The notes: generated by a model not told the origin, from the letters alone. 64,000 nucleotides of DNA from Mucilaginibacter daejeonensis (GCF_020783335.1 NZ_CP086068.1:4216001-4280000); one strand, 5' to 3'; shown: positions 42,992 through 53,090, numbered from the stretch's first letter. Translations and numbers: made by a program.

Positions 42992-44332
42992 TTAATGTAA
43001 ATTGGTCATGTCCTCTTCGTTGAGCAATACCTCAAGCTTGACCGACTCAACGTTCTGTTCTGATTTACGCAAAACGGTGATGTTGTAACCGTTGGCCTCA
43101 TGCTGTTCGCCAACTTCAGGTATCTTGCCAAATATATCGCTCACCCAACCCGATACGGTATCAAAGTCGCCGTCCTCAGGCAGGTCATGCGGTAAGCTTT
43201 CGTTCACGTCATAGATAGAGGCCACGGCATTGACGATGAACTCACGCTCATTCACCTTCTCAACGATCGGTTTTTCCTCGTCATACTCATCCTGTATCTC
43301 ACCCACCAATTCCTCAACGATGTCTTCCAGCGTCACCATACCGGCCGTACCACCGAACTCGTCCAGCACGATCGCTATCTGTATGCGCTTTTGCTGTAAC
43401 TCAGCCATCAGATCATTGATCTTTTTGGTCTCTGGGATGAAGTATGGCTTACGGATGATATCCTTCAGTTCGAACTCTTCTTTGCGCGCTAATAGTGGCA
43501 GAATATCCTTTGCATGTACTATACCAATGATCTTGTCTACCGTATCGTCATACACAGGCATGCGCGAGTAACCTTCGGTCACCAGGCAATCGAGGAGCTC
43601 TTCGGCAGTTGAGTCGATATCGATGCCCGATATCTTGGTGCGTGGCACCATGATGTTCTTGACCACACGCTCGTTAAAATCAAAAACGTTCTTGATCAGC
43701 TCATGCTCGTTTGAGTCAAGTGCACCACTCTCTTTACCTTGCTCCAGCAGGTATTGCAGCTCCTCTGACGAGTGATGTGACTCTTCTCCATGGACTACAT
43801 TAACGCCGAAAAGGCCTAAAATGAAGTTGGCAAAGTTGTTCAGCAACCAGATGAAAGGTCTGAACACTATAAAAAAGAAACGTAGGGGATACGATACTGC
43901 CATGGCCGTACGTACCGAGCGTTGGATGGCCAGCGTTTTAGGCGCCAACTCACCAAATACGATGTGTAGTACAGTGATAGTGATAAAGGCCACGATGTGG
44001 GTAATGGTGATGACCACCTGTGAGGTGATCGCTACGCCAAAAAGCAGGAACAGACGCATCACCAGGGTGGTGACCACCTCTTCCCCTATCACACCTAATG
44101 CAAGGGAAGCGATAGTGATACCCAGCTGTGTGGCAGCCAGGTATCCATCTAAATTGTGCATAATGCCCCGGGCAATTTTGGCCATACTACTGCCGGCCTT
44201 GGCCTGCAACTCGATCTGCGAACCCCGAACCCGCACGATGGCAAATTCGGCGGCCACGAAGAAGCCGTTAAGCAGCACCAAAAAAATGGTTAGGAATATG
44301 TGAAAACCGTTTATATCTAAGTCGGGGCCCAT
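42992..44332 (-). CDS. CNNM/CorC-type membrane protein (DUF21, CBS pair, transporter-associated domain)
   Basis: 446 residues. Three to four membrane helices fill residues about 10-160 (DUF21/CNNM; LNGFFVAAEFAIVRVR and FGELAPKTLAIQ are typical). Two CBS domains follow (about 210-330; MVPRTKISGID, VLDEFGGTAGMVTLEDIVEELVGEI), then a CorC_HlyC domain at about 350-440. Such proteins are annotated as hemolysins but are better viewed as magnesium/cation transport or efflux proteins. It starts 5 bases after the ppa stop. Confidence 0.92.
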   Translation of the reverse strand: MGPDLDINGFHIFLTIFLVLLNGFFVAAEFAIVRVRGSQIELQAKAGSSMAKIARGIMHNLDGYLAATQLGITIASLALGVIGEEVVTTLVMRLFLLFGVAITSQVVITITHIVAFITITVLHIVFGELAPKTLAIQRSVRTAMAVSYPLRFFFIVFRPFIWLLNNFANFILGLFGVNVVHGEESHHSSEELQYLLEQGKESGALDSNEHELIKNVFDFNERVVKNIMVPRTKISGIDIDSTAEELLDCLVTEGYSRMPVYDDTVDKIIGIVHAKDILPLLARKEEFELKDIIRKPYFIPETKKINDLMAELQQKRIQIAIVLDEFGGTAGMVTLEDIVEELVGEIQDEYDEEKPIVEKVNEREFIVNAVASIYDVNESLPHDLPEDGDFDTVSGWVSDIFGKIPEVGEQHEANGYNITVLRKSEQNVESVKLEVLLNEEDMTNLH

Positions 44333-44337
44333 GTATG

Positions 44338-44886
44338 TTATTGTTGGTACTCAGGGAAAGTGGACTTATACAGTTCCAAACTTTCTTCGATCACTTTAAG
44401 CGCGTATGGTTTACCCATCAGGTGCTCAATGGTAACATTCTTACCTTCCAGTTTCTTGTAATCCTGGAAAAAGCGAACGATCTCTTTCATGGCATGCGGA
44501 GGTAACTCATTAAGATCGTTAATATAGTTCACCGACATGTCGTTCTTGGCCACAGCAATGATCTTATCGTCCTGCTCACCGTTATCTACCATGTGCATCA
44601 CACCGATCACCTTAGCTTCGATAAGCGACATCGGGAACACGTCCACCGAGCAAAGTACCAATATATCCAAAGGATCTTTATCATCGCAGTAAGTTTGCGG
44701 GATAAAGCCGTAGTTGGCCGGATACATTACTGAGGAGAATAACACGCGGTCTAATTTCAACAGACCTGAATCTTTATCTATCTCGTATTTTGCTTTAGAA
44801 CCTTTTGGGATCTCGATGATGGCATTCACCACCTCGGGTAAATTCTCTCCCGGGTTGACCTGATGCCATGGATGTTGTGTGCTCAT
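44338..44886 (-). CDS. ppa: Inorganic pyrophosphatase (family I)
   Basis: A 182-residue soluble enzyme that hydrolyses pyrophosphate. The acidic active-site motif [12 protein letters not shown] (about residues 70-81), an earlier [11 protein letters not shown] and the later [16 protein letters not shown] are those of family I enzymes. Length is normal for bacterial forms. It lies between dedA and the CNNM-type gene. Confidence 0.95.
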   Translation of the reverse strand: MSTQHPWHQVNPGENLPEVVNAIIEIPKGSKAKYEIDKDSGLLKLDRVLFSSVMYPANYGFIPQTYCDDKDPLDILVLCSVDVFPMSLIEAKVIGVMHMVDNGEQDDKIIAVAKNDMSVNYINDLNELPPHAMKEIVRFFQDYKKLEGKNVTIEHLMGKPYALKVIEESLELYKSTFPEYQQ

Positions 44887-44915
44887 GTAAAGTTTTATGA
44901 ATAATTAAATATAAA

Positions 44916-45560
44916 TTACTGTTCGTTCGTTTTGTTTGCGATCAGCTTCCTTTTAAAAAAGGCAATGATCAGCGGTATGCTCGTTATCACGATCAGTCCG
45001 ATAACAATATACTGTAAATAATCCTTAAGTTGTGGGTAACGCCTTCCTAAAAAATATCCTGTGAGGGTTAGCGTCATTACCCACGCCATACTGCCTACTA
45101 TATTATAAATAGTGAATTTTTTCAGGTCAACCTTTACAACTCCAGCAAAGATAGGGGCAAATGTCCTGATTATTGGGAAAAATCTACCCAATATCAATGC
45201 CATGCCACCATACTTTTGGTAGAACTCCTGTGCCGCTTCTACGTAACGCTTTTTAAAAAAGATACTCTCCTTTCTTGTCTCCATCAAAGGGCCGGTACGG
45301 TAACCGAACCAATAACCGGTGTAGTTGCCCAGTACTCCGGCCGCGATCAATGATAGAACAAGCGTAATTACAGGGATATCGAGCAGACCAGTGGCGCATA
45401 AAAGGCCCGCCATGAACAGGAGATAATCACCGGGAAGGAAGAATCCGAAGAAAAGTCCGGTCTCGGCATACACGACCACAAGTAATAAGTAAAAGCCTCC
45501 TTTACTGATTATGGCCTGCGAGTCCGTTAGGTTCTGTAGATGTTCCCAGAAGTTTTCCAT
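44916..45560 (-). CDS. DedA-family membrane protein
   Basis: A 214-residue integral membrane protein of the DedA/VTT family. GLFFGFFLPGDYLLFMAGLL near residue 33-52 and FFPIIRTFAPIFAGVVKV near 125-142 are the conserved segments, the second holding the re-entrant helix and a basic residue pattern F-x-P-x-x-R-T. Members recycle undecaprenyl phosphate or other lipids in several bacteria. A perfect dyad is 5 bases upstream of its start. It is the first of five co-directional genes. Confidence 0.9.
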   Translation of the reverse strand: MENFWEHLQNLTDSQAIISKGGFYLLLVVVYAETGLFFGFFLPGDYLLFMAGLLCATGLLDIPVITLVLSLIAAGVLGNYTGYWFGYRTGPLMETRKESIFFKKRYVEAAQEFYQKYGGMALILGRFFPIIRTFAPIFAGVVKVDLKKFTIYNIVGSMAWVMTLTLTGYFLGRRYPQLKDYLQYIVIGLIVITSIPLIIAFFKRKLIANKTNEQ

Positions 45561-45564
45561 TCAG

Positions 45565-45588
45565 AATATTTGTAAAGCTACAAATATT
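45565..45588. promoter_or_regulatory. Perfect dyad just upstream of dedA
   Basis: AATATTTGTA-AAGC-TACAAATATT, with perfect 10-base arms and a 4-base loop, ends 5 bases before the dedA ATG (45560). It could be an RNA hairpin blocking the start or an operator. I see no T-run to make it a terminator for nuoN. Confidence 0.55.
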
Positions 45589-45650
45589 AACCATACAAAC
45601 TATAGCCTATTTATGTTGCGAAAGGAGCTGGCTTAATTGCGCATACCGGC

Positions 45651-47030
45651 TCAGATCAGGTTAGTGATGAAGGCCGGATAGATGCCGATCACCAGGGTAG
45701 CAACGGCAGAAATGGCCAATACCACCTTATAATAAGCAGGTACGGTAAGCTCATCATGCTCCGCCGAACGGAAATACATGACAATGATCACCCTGAAATA
45801 ATAGTATATACTGATGATGGCATTGATCACCGCAATGATCACCAACCAGATCTGGAAACGAGCCATAGCACCCGAGAACATCAGGAATTTACCCATAAAA
45901 CCGGCGGTAAGCGGGATACCCGCTAATGATAACATGGCTATGGTAAGCACTGCCGCCAGGAACGGGTTACGTTTACCCAGCCCGTTGAAGCACTCAAAGC
46001 TATCACTACCTAATTGCTGTTGCACCAGGATAAGCACTCCGAACGCAGCTATAGAAGCGATGGAATAAGCAGTAGCATATACGAAGATGGCATTGCTTGA
46101 CACCGCGCTTAGCGCCACGATAGCGAACAGCAGGTAGCCGGCGTGCGATATACTGGAGAAAGCCAGCATACGCTTAAAGCTATGCTGATATAGAGCAGTA
46201 AGATTACCCACGAACAAGGTCAGGATGGTGATCACCAGCAAGGTCGGCATCCAGAAATCGGCCAGTGGGCCAAAGCTTACTGCGAACAAACGCAGGAAAG
46301 CGGCAAAGCCAGCGGTCTTGACCACGGTAGACATGAATGCGGTGATCAGTGTAGGTGAACCTTCGTATACGTCAGGCGTCCAGAAGTGGAACGGCGCAGC
46401 ACCCACCTTGAAGCATAGGCCCACGATCATGAGGATGATACCCGTGTGGAACAATGGGTCGATACCACGCGGATGAGCCAGTGCCCAGTCGCGGATGCCT
46501 TCCAGCTTAAAGGTACCGGTAGCACCGTAGATCAGCGCTACACCGAATAACAAGAAACCTGTTGAGAAAGCTCCCATCAAGAAGTATTTTAATGAGGCCT
46601 CGTTAGAAGCGAAGTTCTTTTTATCGATACCGGCCAGGATGTACAAACTTACCGACATGATCTCAATACCGATGAACAGCATGGTGAGGTTGTAGTAAGA
46701 TACCATCACGATGATACCGGCCAATGAGAACAGGATAATAGACAGATACTCGGCCACGTGCATACTGATTCGCTCAAAGTATCCTTTTGATAGCATGAGG
46801 ATCAGTAAAGTAGAGAATATGGCGGTCACCGAAAATGCGATCGAAAAGTTATCGAACAGCATCATATCATGGTATATAGGGAACGCACCACTGTTCCATT
46901 GCTTAACAGCAGCAGCCATAGCCAGTATCAACCCAACGATAGTTGCTGGCAGTAATGCTTTTTGCGCTTTGAACAAGCCCAGGTAAAGCAGCACGATCGG
47001 CAGTATGGCTATAATAATTAAGGTGGTCAT
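45651..47030 (-). CDS. nuoN: NADH-quinone oxidoreductase subunit N
   Basis: A 459-residue antiporter-like subunit of complex I with about 13-14 membrane helices. The Mrp-type signature (LFKVGAAPFHFWTPDVYEGSP region; ALYQHSFKRMLAFSSISHAGY) places it among NuoL/M/N. It is the last gene of the nuo run and forms part of the proton-pumping arm. A 54-base gap separates it from nuoM. Confidence 0.95.
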   Translation of the reverse strand: MTTLIIIAILPIVLLYLGLFKAQKALLPATIVGLILAMAAAVKQWNSGAFPIYHDMMLFDNFSIAFSVTAIFSTLLILMLSKGYFERISMHVAEYLSIILFSLAGIIVMVSYYNLTMLFIGIEIMSVSLYILAGIDKKNFASNEASLKYFLMGAFSTGFLLFGVALIYGATGTFKLEGIRDWALAHPRGIDPLFHTGIILMIVGLCFKVGAAPFHFWTPDVYEGSPTLITAFMSTVVKTAGFAAFLRLFAVSFGPLADFWMPTLLVITILTLFVGNLTALYQHSFKRMLAFSSISHAGYLLFAIVALSAVSSNAIFVYATAYSIASIAAFGVLILVQQQLGSDSFECFNGLGKRNPFLAAVLTIAMLSLAGIPLTAGFMGKFLMFSGAMARFQIWLVIIAVINAIISIYYYFRVIIVMYFRSAEHDELTVPAYYKVVLAISAVATLVIGIYPAFITNLI

Positions 47031-47084
47031 CTTTATATCAAAATACTTTTCTTAAAACTAATCTTTTTCCTCGCGGCTGGGGCG

Positions 47085-48575
47085 TTACATGCCCGGCGTT
47101 GGCCTGGCATGTAACAACTCCGTGCTGATCTTGCCGTTCACTTCATTCATCAGTACGTTAACCGCCTGTTCAGACAAATGCATTAGCGGCTGCGGATAAA
47201 CACCGATCACGATCACCAGCACGCAGATCACGCCCAGTATAAGCTTTTCGCTCATGGTGATATCGGTAATAGTGGCAGTAAGGGTATTGGTGCTTCCCTG
47301 CATCACGTTCTTGTAGTAGCGCAGCATGTATACCGCACCCAGAATGATGGTCAAACCCGCAACAATGCCCATCCACATATTATAGCGGTAAACACCGTTC
47401 AACAGCAAGAACTCACCAATGAAACCGTTAGTAAGCGGCAAACCTACCGAACCCAATACGATGATCAGGAACGCGATAGCCAAATGCGGTGCTACTTTGG
47501 CAATTCCCCCCAGATCGGTAACGTTGCGGGTGTTCAACTGGCGTTGAATGATATCGATGATGAAGAAGATACCAACCACTTCTAAACCGTGGTTGAACAT
47601 CTGGATCATGGCACCTTGTAAGCCTTGCATGTTCCATGCTAACAAACCGGCAGCGATCAGGCCCACGTGAGCGATAGATGAATAAGCGATCAAACGTTTA
47701 CCATCGGTTTGCTTGAAGGCTATGATGGATGCATATACGATACCTGCTATGGCCAGCCATAAAGGGTTGTTCTGGTATTCATAAAAGCCGATCGGCGCTA
47801 CCGGGATCATCCAGCGGATGGCACCATAGATACCCATCTTCAACATGATACCCGATAACAACATGGTACCCGCGGCAGGTGCCTCGGTGTAGGTGTCGGG
47901 CTGCCAGGTATGCAGCGGAAATATCGGCATCTTGATCGCAAAGGCCAGCAGGAACGCCGCAAACACCCAGCTTTGTTGTTTAACGGTAAGATTAAGCGCG
48001 TAGAACTTGTGTATATCGAAGGTACGGTCAGGCGTTTGCTGGTAGAGATAAAGGATAGCCAACAGCATGAACAATGAACCGGCGAACGTGTAGATGAAGA
48101 ACTTAAGCGTTACTTTGATACGGTTCTCGCCGCCCCACATACCACAAATGAAGTAGATCGGGATCAGCGCCACCTCCCATCCCACATAGAACAGGAACGC
48201 GTCAAAAGCAGTGAACACCAACAACAGGCCGAACTGCATGAACAAGATCAATGCATAGAACACAGAAGGGTTCTTGTATTCGTGCTTGAACGTAGTACCT
48301 ATGATGAGCGGCACCAATACGACCGTTAACAATATCGGGATGATATTGATACCGTCGATAGCGGCCGTAAAGTAAATACCCATTTTAGGCATCCAGGCCA
48401 CATCGGTCACGAATTGCAGGTTGGCATCGGATTTAAATTGCGAAAGGAAATACAAGCCTAAGGCCAACTCGGCCAAGCCAAACAACAGGGCAACGTTCTT
48501 TACTGCGTTACCTTTGATGAACAAAAGCGCAATGGCTGCCAGCAGGGGAAGAAATATCAATAAACTAACCGTCAT
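47085..48575 (-). CDS. nuoM: NADH-quinone oxidoreductase subunit M
   Basis: A 496-residue antiporter-like membrane subunit. Typical motifs include FAFAIKMPIFPLHTWQPDTYTEAP-like stretches (here AFLLAFAIKMPIFPLHTWQP), GTMLLSGIMLKMGIYG and AYSSIAHVGLI, with conserved Lys and His residues used in proton transfer. Length agrees with E. coli NuoM (509). 20 bases follow the nuoL stop. Confidence 0.96.
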   Translation of the reverse strand: MTVSLLIFLPLLAAIALLFIKGNAVKNVALLFGLAELALGLYFLSQFKSDANLQFVTDVAWMPKMGIYFTAAIDGINIIPILLTVVLVPLIIGTTFKHEYKNPSVFYALILFMQFGLLLVFTAFDAFLFYVGWEVALIPIYFICGMWGGENRIKVTLKFFIYTFAGSLFMLLAILYLYQQTPDRTFDIHKFYALNLTVKQQSWVFAAFLLAFAIKMPIFPLHTWQPDTYTEAPAAGTMLLSGIMLKMGIYGAIRWMIPVAPIGFYEYQNNPLWLAIAGIVYASIIAFKQTDGKRLIAYSSIAHVGLIAAGLLAWNMQGLQGAMIQMFNHGLEVVGIFFIIDIIQRQLNTRNVTDLGGIAKVAPHLAIAFLIIVLGSVGLPLTNGFIGEFLLLNGVYRYNMWMGIVAGLTIILGAVYMLRYYKNVMQGSTNTLTATITDITMSEKLILGVICVLVIVIGVYPQPLMHLSEQAVNVLMNEVNGKISTELLHARPTPGM

Positions 48576-48595
48576 GGTATGTGCAGTAAACGCTG

Positions 48596-50500
48596 TTATA
48601 TCTTTATCAAACTATAAATAAGCACGGCAATAACGCCGATCACCATCATGAATAAATACAGACCTACGTTACCGCTTTGCAGTAAACGTAAACCCTTGCC
48701 ACCCTCGATTGGGGCCTGGCCGATACCGTTCACCAAGCCATCGATACCCTTCTTGTCGATCACCTTGTAGAAGAAGGTCGACAGGAAGTCGAGTGGTTTG
48801 CGAATGATGGTATCGTATATCTCGTCGATGTAGAATTTATTGTAAGATAGTTTGACCAGCGCTGGGCGTTCTTCTGAGTCAGCGACCGGTATATCAGCTT
48901 GCTTCACGTATTTAATGTAAGCATACACCAGTGCGACCAATGCGCCACCCACCGATACGATCATCAGCATGCGCTCAGTATTTACCGCCACGAACATTTT
49001 GCCGGTGTGCACTGCTGAGCCTTCCAGCACTGGTTCTAACCAATGCTCCAACCAGTGGTGGCCGCCCAATGCTTCAGGCACACCCATAAAACCACCTATG
49101 GTAGACAGGATAGCCAATACGATCAGTGGAATGGTCATGCTTGCAGGCGACTCATGCAAGTGATGCTCTTGCTCATGCGTGCCGCGGAACTTGCCCCAAA
49201 AGGTCAGGTACATTAAACGGAACATATAGAATGAAGTGAACATGGCGCCTAACACACCCAACACATACAGGATAGGGCTGTGCATATAGGTGTGCGCCAG
49301 GATCTCGTCTTTACTAAAGAAACCTGCGAACGGTGGGATACCGGCAATAGCCAGCGTACCGATCAGCATGGTGATGAAGGTGACAGGTAGTTTGCCTTTC
49401 AGGCCGCCCATGTTGCGCATGTCCTGCTCACCGCTAACGGCATGGATCACCGAACCGGCACCCAGGAACAATAGTGCTTTAAAGAAAGCATGCGTAAGCA
49501 CGTGGAAGAAAGCACCGGTGTAGGCACCAACACCCAACGCCAGGAACATATAACCCAACTGCGAAACGGTAGAATAAGCCAATACCTTTTTGATATCGGT
49601 TTGCGTAAGGGCGATCAGTGCTGCCAGCAGTATGGTAGCCAAACCAATGATCGCGATGATATGCTGTGTGGCCGGGGCCAGGGTGAACAATACGTTAGAA
49701 CGGGCGATCATGTAGATACCTGCGGTAACCATGGTAGCTGCGTGGATCAACGCCGATACCGGTGTCGGACCAGCCATCGCATCAGGCAACCAGGTGAACA
49801 GTGGTATCTGTGCGGATTTACCGGTAGCACCCACGAACAACAGGATAGTGATCAGCACTAAGGTCGTGTCGCCGCTGTGCATTTTAGCAGCTTTGGCAAA
49901 TACGTCGGCATAAGTGATGCTGCCGAAGGTCTTCATGATGATGAACACAGCGATCAGGAAGCCGAGGTCACCTATACGGTTCATCACGAACGCTTTTTTA
50001 GCGGCATCGGCATAGCTTGGATTACTATACCAGAAACCGATAAGCAGGTAAGAGCACAGGCCCACGCCCTCCCAGCCAATGAACATCACGATATAGTTGC
50101 TACCTAATACCAGCAGTAGCATGAAGAATACGAATAGATTTAAATAAGCGAAGAACTTACCAAAGCCTTCATCATGGCTCATGTAGCCGATCGAATATAA
50201 ATGGATAAGAAAACCGATACCGGTGATGATGAGCAGCATGATCGAGCTCAACTGATCAACCATAAAAGCGAACGGGATATGCAGGTCGCCAACCTTTACC
50301 CAATCGAACAGGGTAACGTTAATGGCTTGGTGAGTGTCCTTGATCTGCATGAAAGCGCCAACGCTCAGGGCGAACGATACCAACACCATCAGGCTGGCAA
50401 TGCCACCGATCAGTGCTTTAGGTAAGGTATTGCGGCCAATTCCGTTGATCACGAAACCTGCTAAAGGCAGTACAGGAATAAGCCATAAATATTTCTCCAT
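48596..50500 (-). CDS. nuoL: NADH-quinone oxidoreductase subunit L
   Basis: A 634-residue subunit with about 15-16 membrane helices and a long lateral C-terminal helix. LFVGATGKSAQIPLFTWLPDAM, GPTPVSALIHAATMVTAG and AYSTVSQLGYMFLALG are NuoL signatures. Length matches E. coli NuoL (613) closely. A 126-base gap with degenerate repeated GCAT/GCAC-like words (50590-50621) separates it from nuoK. Confidence 0.96.
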   Translation of the reverse strand: MEKYLWLIPVLPLAGFVINGIGRNTLPKALIGGIASLMVLVSFALSVGAFMQIKDTHQAINVTLFDWVKVGDLHIPFAFMVDQLSSIMLLIITGIGFLIHLYSIGYMSHDEGFGKFFAYLNLFVFFMLLLVLGSNYIVMFIGWEGVGLCSYLLIGFWYSNPSYADAAKKAFVMNRIGDLGFLIAVFIIMKTFGSITYADVFAKAAKMHSGDTTLVLITILLFVGATGKSAQIPLFTWLPDAMAGPTPVSALIHAATMVTAGIYMIARSNVLFTLAPATQHIIAIIGLATILLAALIALTQTDIKKVLAYSTVSQLGYMFLALGVGAYTGAFFHVLTHAFFKALLFLGAGSVIHAVSGEQDMRNMGGLKGKLPVTFITMLIGTLAIAGIPPFAGFFSKDEILAHTYMHSPILYVLGVLGAMFTSFYMFRLMYLTFWGKFRGTHEQEHHLHESPASMTIPLIVLAILSTIGGFMGVPEALGGHHWLEHWLEPVLEGSAVHTGKMFVAVNTERMLMIVSVGGALVALVYAYIKYVKQADIPVADSEERPALVKLSYNKFYIDEIYDTIIRKPLDFLSTFFYKVIDKKGIDGLVNGIGQAPIEGGKGLRLLQSGNVGLYLFMMVIGVIAVLIYSLIKI

Positions 50501-50626
50501 ATTAGTATATCTGAACCGGAATTTTAAGAATTTATCTAATTGACAGAATTTCGGTCTGTATCTTACTTGTCTATCTTTTATTGTTCGTCAGCACATTTGC
50601 ATATCCACGCATCTGCACATCAGACG

Positions 50627-50956
50627 CTACCACTTCAATCGGTTCAAAATGTTGACGTCGATCGAGTTGGTATTGCGGTGGATCATCACGATGATGGCCA
50701 AACCAATGGCGATCTCGGCGGCGGCCAGCGCCATAATGAAGAACACGAAAACCTGCCCATTAGGGTCATTGCCATACACCGAGAAAACAGTGAGCAAAAG
50801 GTTAACGGCGTTGAGCATCAACTCTACCGACATGAACACCACAATGGCGTTACGACGGATCAGTACGCCTACTACTCCTATAGCAAATATGATAGCGCTT
50901 AACAGAATGTAATGGTTAAGCGGAACTACCTTTATACCTTCAATAAAACTTTCCAT
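50627..50956 (-). CDS. nuoK: NADH-quinone oxidoreductase subunit K
   Basis: A 109-residue membrane subunit with three helices. VELMLNAVNLLL and AAAEIAIGLAII carry the two conserved glutamates used for proton movement. Its start ATG overlaps the nuoJ stop by one base (TAATG), so the two are translationally coupled. Confidence 0.96.
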   Translation of the reverse strand: MESFIEGIKVVPLNHYILLSAIIFAIGVVGVLIRRNAIVVFMSVELMLNAVNLLLTVFSVYGNDPNGQVFVFFIMALAAAEIAIGLAIIVMIHRNTNSIDVNILNRLKW

Positions 50957-51462
50957 TAAACAGTAGCTTTAGGTTTTTCATCCTTGGTGGCCAATAACAC
51001 AGCGCCCACCATGGCCGATAGCAGCAGGATGGACGATACTTCAAATGGCAATAAGAACTCGTTGAATAACACCTTACCCAGGTTTTGCACTGAGCCCAGG
51101 TTCACGTCTTTAAGCAGCACCGGGTTCGACTTGGCGGTCATTTTCACAGCGGCCACCAGCGTTACCAGTAACGCTCCGCCACCGATCACACCGGCAAGCT
51201 TTACATAAATGCCCTTGCTGGGTTCAGTATCCTTGTTGAGGTTGAGCATCATCATCACAAAAAGGAACAACACCAGGATGGCCCCCATATATACGATGAA
51301 GTTCACGATAGCCAGGAATTGCGCGTTAAGAATGATGTAATGAATGGTGAACGTAAAAAAGGTAAGCACCAGGTACAATACACTGTGCACCGGGTTCTTG
51401 GCAAAGATCACCAGCAGTGCGAACAGGATCGACAGGAAGGCAATGAAGTAAAATATACTCAT
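50956..51462 (-). CDS. nuoJ: NADH-quinone oxidoreductase subunit J
   Basis: 168 residues starting at the ATG at 51462 (MSIFYFIAFLSILFALLVIF); a longer reading frame would add nine residues unlike NuoJ. Five membrane helices are visible, with LAIVNFIVYMGAILVLFLFVMMML the conserved third-helix region with its pi-bulge Tyr/Gly. Normal length for NuoJ. It overlaps nuoK by one base and lies 64 bases after the nuoI stop. Confidence 0.95.
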   Translation of the reverse strand: MSIFYFIAFLSILFALLVIFAKNPVHSVLYLVLTFFTFTIHYIILNAQFLAIVNFIVYMGAILVLFLFVMMMLNLNKDTEPSKGIYVKLAGVIGGGALLVTLVAAVKMTAKSNPVLLKDVNLGSVQNLGKVLFNEFLLPFEVSSILLLSAMVGAVLLATKDEKPKATV

Positions 51463-51526
51463 ACGGCTTAAAAACGGCTTTACTTTCACGGCTTTGGTCA
51501 GCGGCCGTAAAAGTAAATTCTTTTTG

Positions 51527-52039
51527 TTATTGGTTCAAAGGCGGCTCAACTAATTTGTCTTTGCCGTATATAAAATCTTTACGTAAAAAGTCGGTCGGTA
51601 CAATATCGCCGTCAAGATATATGGCCTCTTTAGGGCAGGCTTCCTCACAAAGGCCGCAAAAGATGCAGCGTAGCATATTGATCTCGTAAACGGCCGCATA
51701 CTTCTCTTCACGATAAAGATGCTCTTCGCCTTTCTGGCGCTCGGAAGCGGTCATGGTGATCGCTTCGGCCGGACATGATAATGCACACAGGCCGCAGGCG
51801 GTGCAACGCTCTTTACCATTCTCATCGCGTTTAAGCGAGTGCATACCACGGTAGTTCTCCGAGAACTCACGCTTTTCGTCAGGATAGCGCACGGTCACAT
51901 CACCACCGGCGAACACGTTCTTCACAAAGTGTTTCATGGTGATGCTCAGGCCTTGTGCAATGGCCGGTAAGTAGGCCTTCTCCCAAAAATTAAGGGGTTT
52001 GGCTTCTAATAACTTTCGCTTTTTACTTAAAGGTTCCAT
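51527..52039 (-). CDS. nuoI: NADH-quinone oxidoreductase subunit I
   Basis: 170 residues from the ATG at 52039 (MEPLSKKRKL), which avoids overlap with nuoH. Two 4Fe-4S motifs are complete: CTACGLCALSCP and CIFCGLCEEACP, giving clusters N6a and N6b. It sits in the peripheral arm and passes electrons from NuoG to NuoB. 7 bases separate it from the nuoH stop. Confidence 0.96.
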   Translation of the reverse strand: MEPLSKKRKLLEAKPLNFWEKAYLPAIAQGLSITMKHFVKNVFAGGDVTVRYPDEKREFSENYRGMHSLKRDENGKERCTACGLCALSCPAEAITMTASERQKGEEHLYREEKYAAVYEINMLRCIFCGLCEEACPKEAIYLDGDIVPTDFLRKDFIYGKDKLVEPPLNQ

Positions 52040-52046
52040 ATATGGG

Positions 52047-53090
52047 TTAAGCAAAGTAGTGTTGATATATTGTAGAGATAACGCCGGTCAACACGATGTT
52101 GGCAATGGCCAATGGAATCAGTGTCTTCCAGCCTAAGTGCATCAGCTGATCATAACGAAAACGCGGGATGGTCCAGCGGATCCACATGAAGAAGAAGATG
52201 AACGCGAATATTTTAGCGAACAATACCACCACACCAATAATAGGCGCAATGGTAGGACCCGCATGAGCAGCCACCCAGTCCATACCCGGATAGTTGTAGC
52301 CACCCCAGTATAGCGTAGCCATAACAGCCGATGATACGAACATGTTGATATACTCGGCGAACAGGTAAAAACCCAGTTTCATAGAAGAGTATTCGGTGTG
52401 ATAGCCACCTACCAGTTCGGTCTCACACTCGGGGAGGTCGAACGGGCTACGGTTGGTCTCGGCAAAAGCGCATACCATAAAGATCAGGAAGCCAAGCGGC
52501 TGGTACAAAACGTTCCAGTGCCAGCCATGCTGCTGGGCAGCGATCTCTTTCAGGCTAAGGGTCTGCGTAAGCATCAACAGGGCGATGATAGACAGGCCCA
52601 TCGATATCTCGTAGCTGATGCTTTGCGAAGCTGCACGGATAGCACCCAGCAATGAATATTTATTGTTAGATGCCCAGCCACCGATCATGATGCCGTATAC
52701 ACCTAATGACACCACACCGAAAATGTAGAGGATACCCACGTTGATGTCGGTCACCTGCAGATCGATCAGGCGGTCGCCGATCTTCATTTGCGGCCCCCAG
52801 GGGATCACCGCAGAGCCGATACAAGCGGTCATGATCGCTAATGAAGGACCTACCACGAACAAAAAGCCGCTGGCTCTTGTCGGGATGATCTCTTCTTTCA
52901 TGAACATCTTGGCACCATCGGCCAAAGGCTGTAATATACCGAACGGACCGGCGCGGTTAGGGCCTACCCTATCTTGAAAAAAGGCGGCCACTTTACGTTC
53001 GGCATAAGTAGAGTACATGGCTACTACCAGGCTAATGGCAAAGATCGCCACCACCAATATTAGCTTAATGATAAGATCAGTAGTTTCCAT
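52047..53090 (-). CDS. nuoH: NADH-quinone oxidoreductase subunit H
   Basis: 347 residues, about eight membrane helices; the protein forms the quinone-binding junction of complex I. Family motifs are AYSTYAERKVAAFFQDRVGPNRAGPFG-type (here AERKVAAFFQDRVGPNR), LADGAKMFMKEEIIP, SPFDLPECETELVGGYHTEYSSMK and IRWTIPRFRYDQLMHLGWK. Normal length (E. coli 325). It overlaps the nuoG stop by one base. Confidence 0.97.
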   Translation of the reverse strand: METTDLIIKLILVVAIFAISLVVAMYSTYAERKVAAFFQDRVGPNRAGPFGILQPLADGAKMFMKEEIIPTRASGFLFVVGPSLAIMTACIGSAVIPWGPQMKIGDRLIDLQVTDINVGILYIFGVVSLGVYGIMIGGWASNNKYSLLGAIRAASQSISYEISMGLSIIALLMLTQTLSLKEIAAQQHGWHWNVLYQPLGFLIFMVCAFAETNRSPFDLPECETELVGGYHTEYSSMKLGFYLFAEYINMFVSSAVMATLYWGGYNYPGMDWVAAHAGPTIAPIIGVVVLFAKIFAFIFFFMWIRWTIPRFRYDQLMHLGWKTLIPLAIANIVLTGVISTIYQHYFA

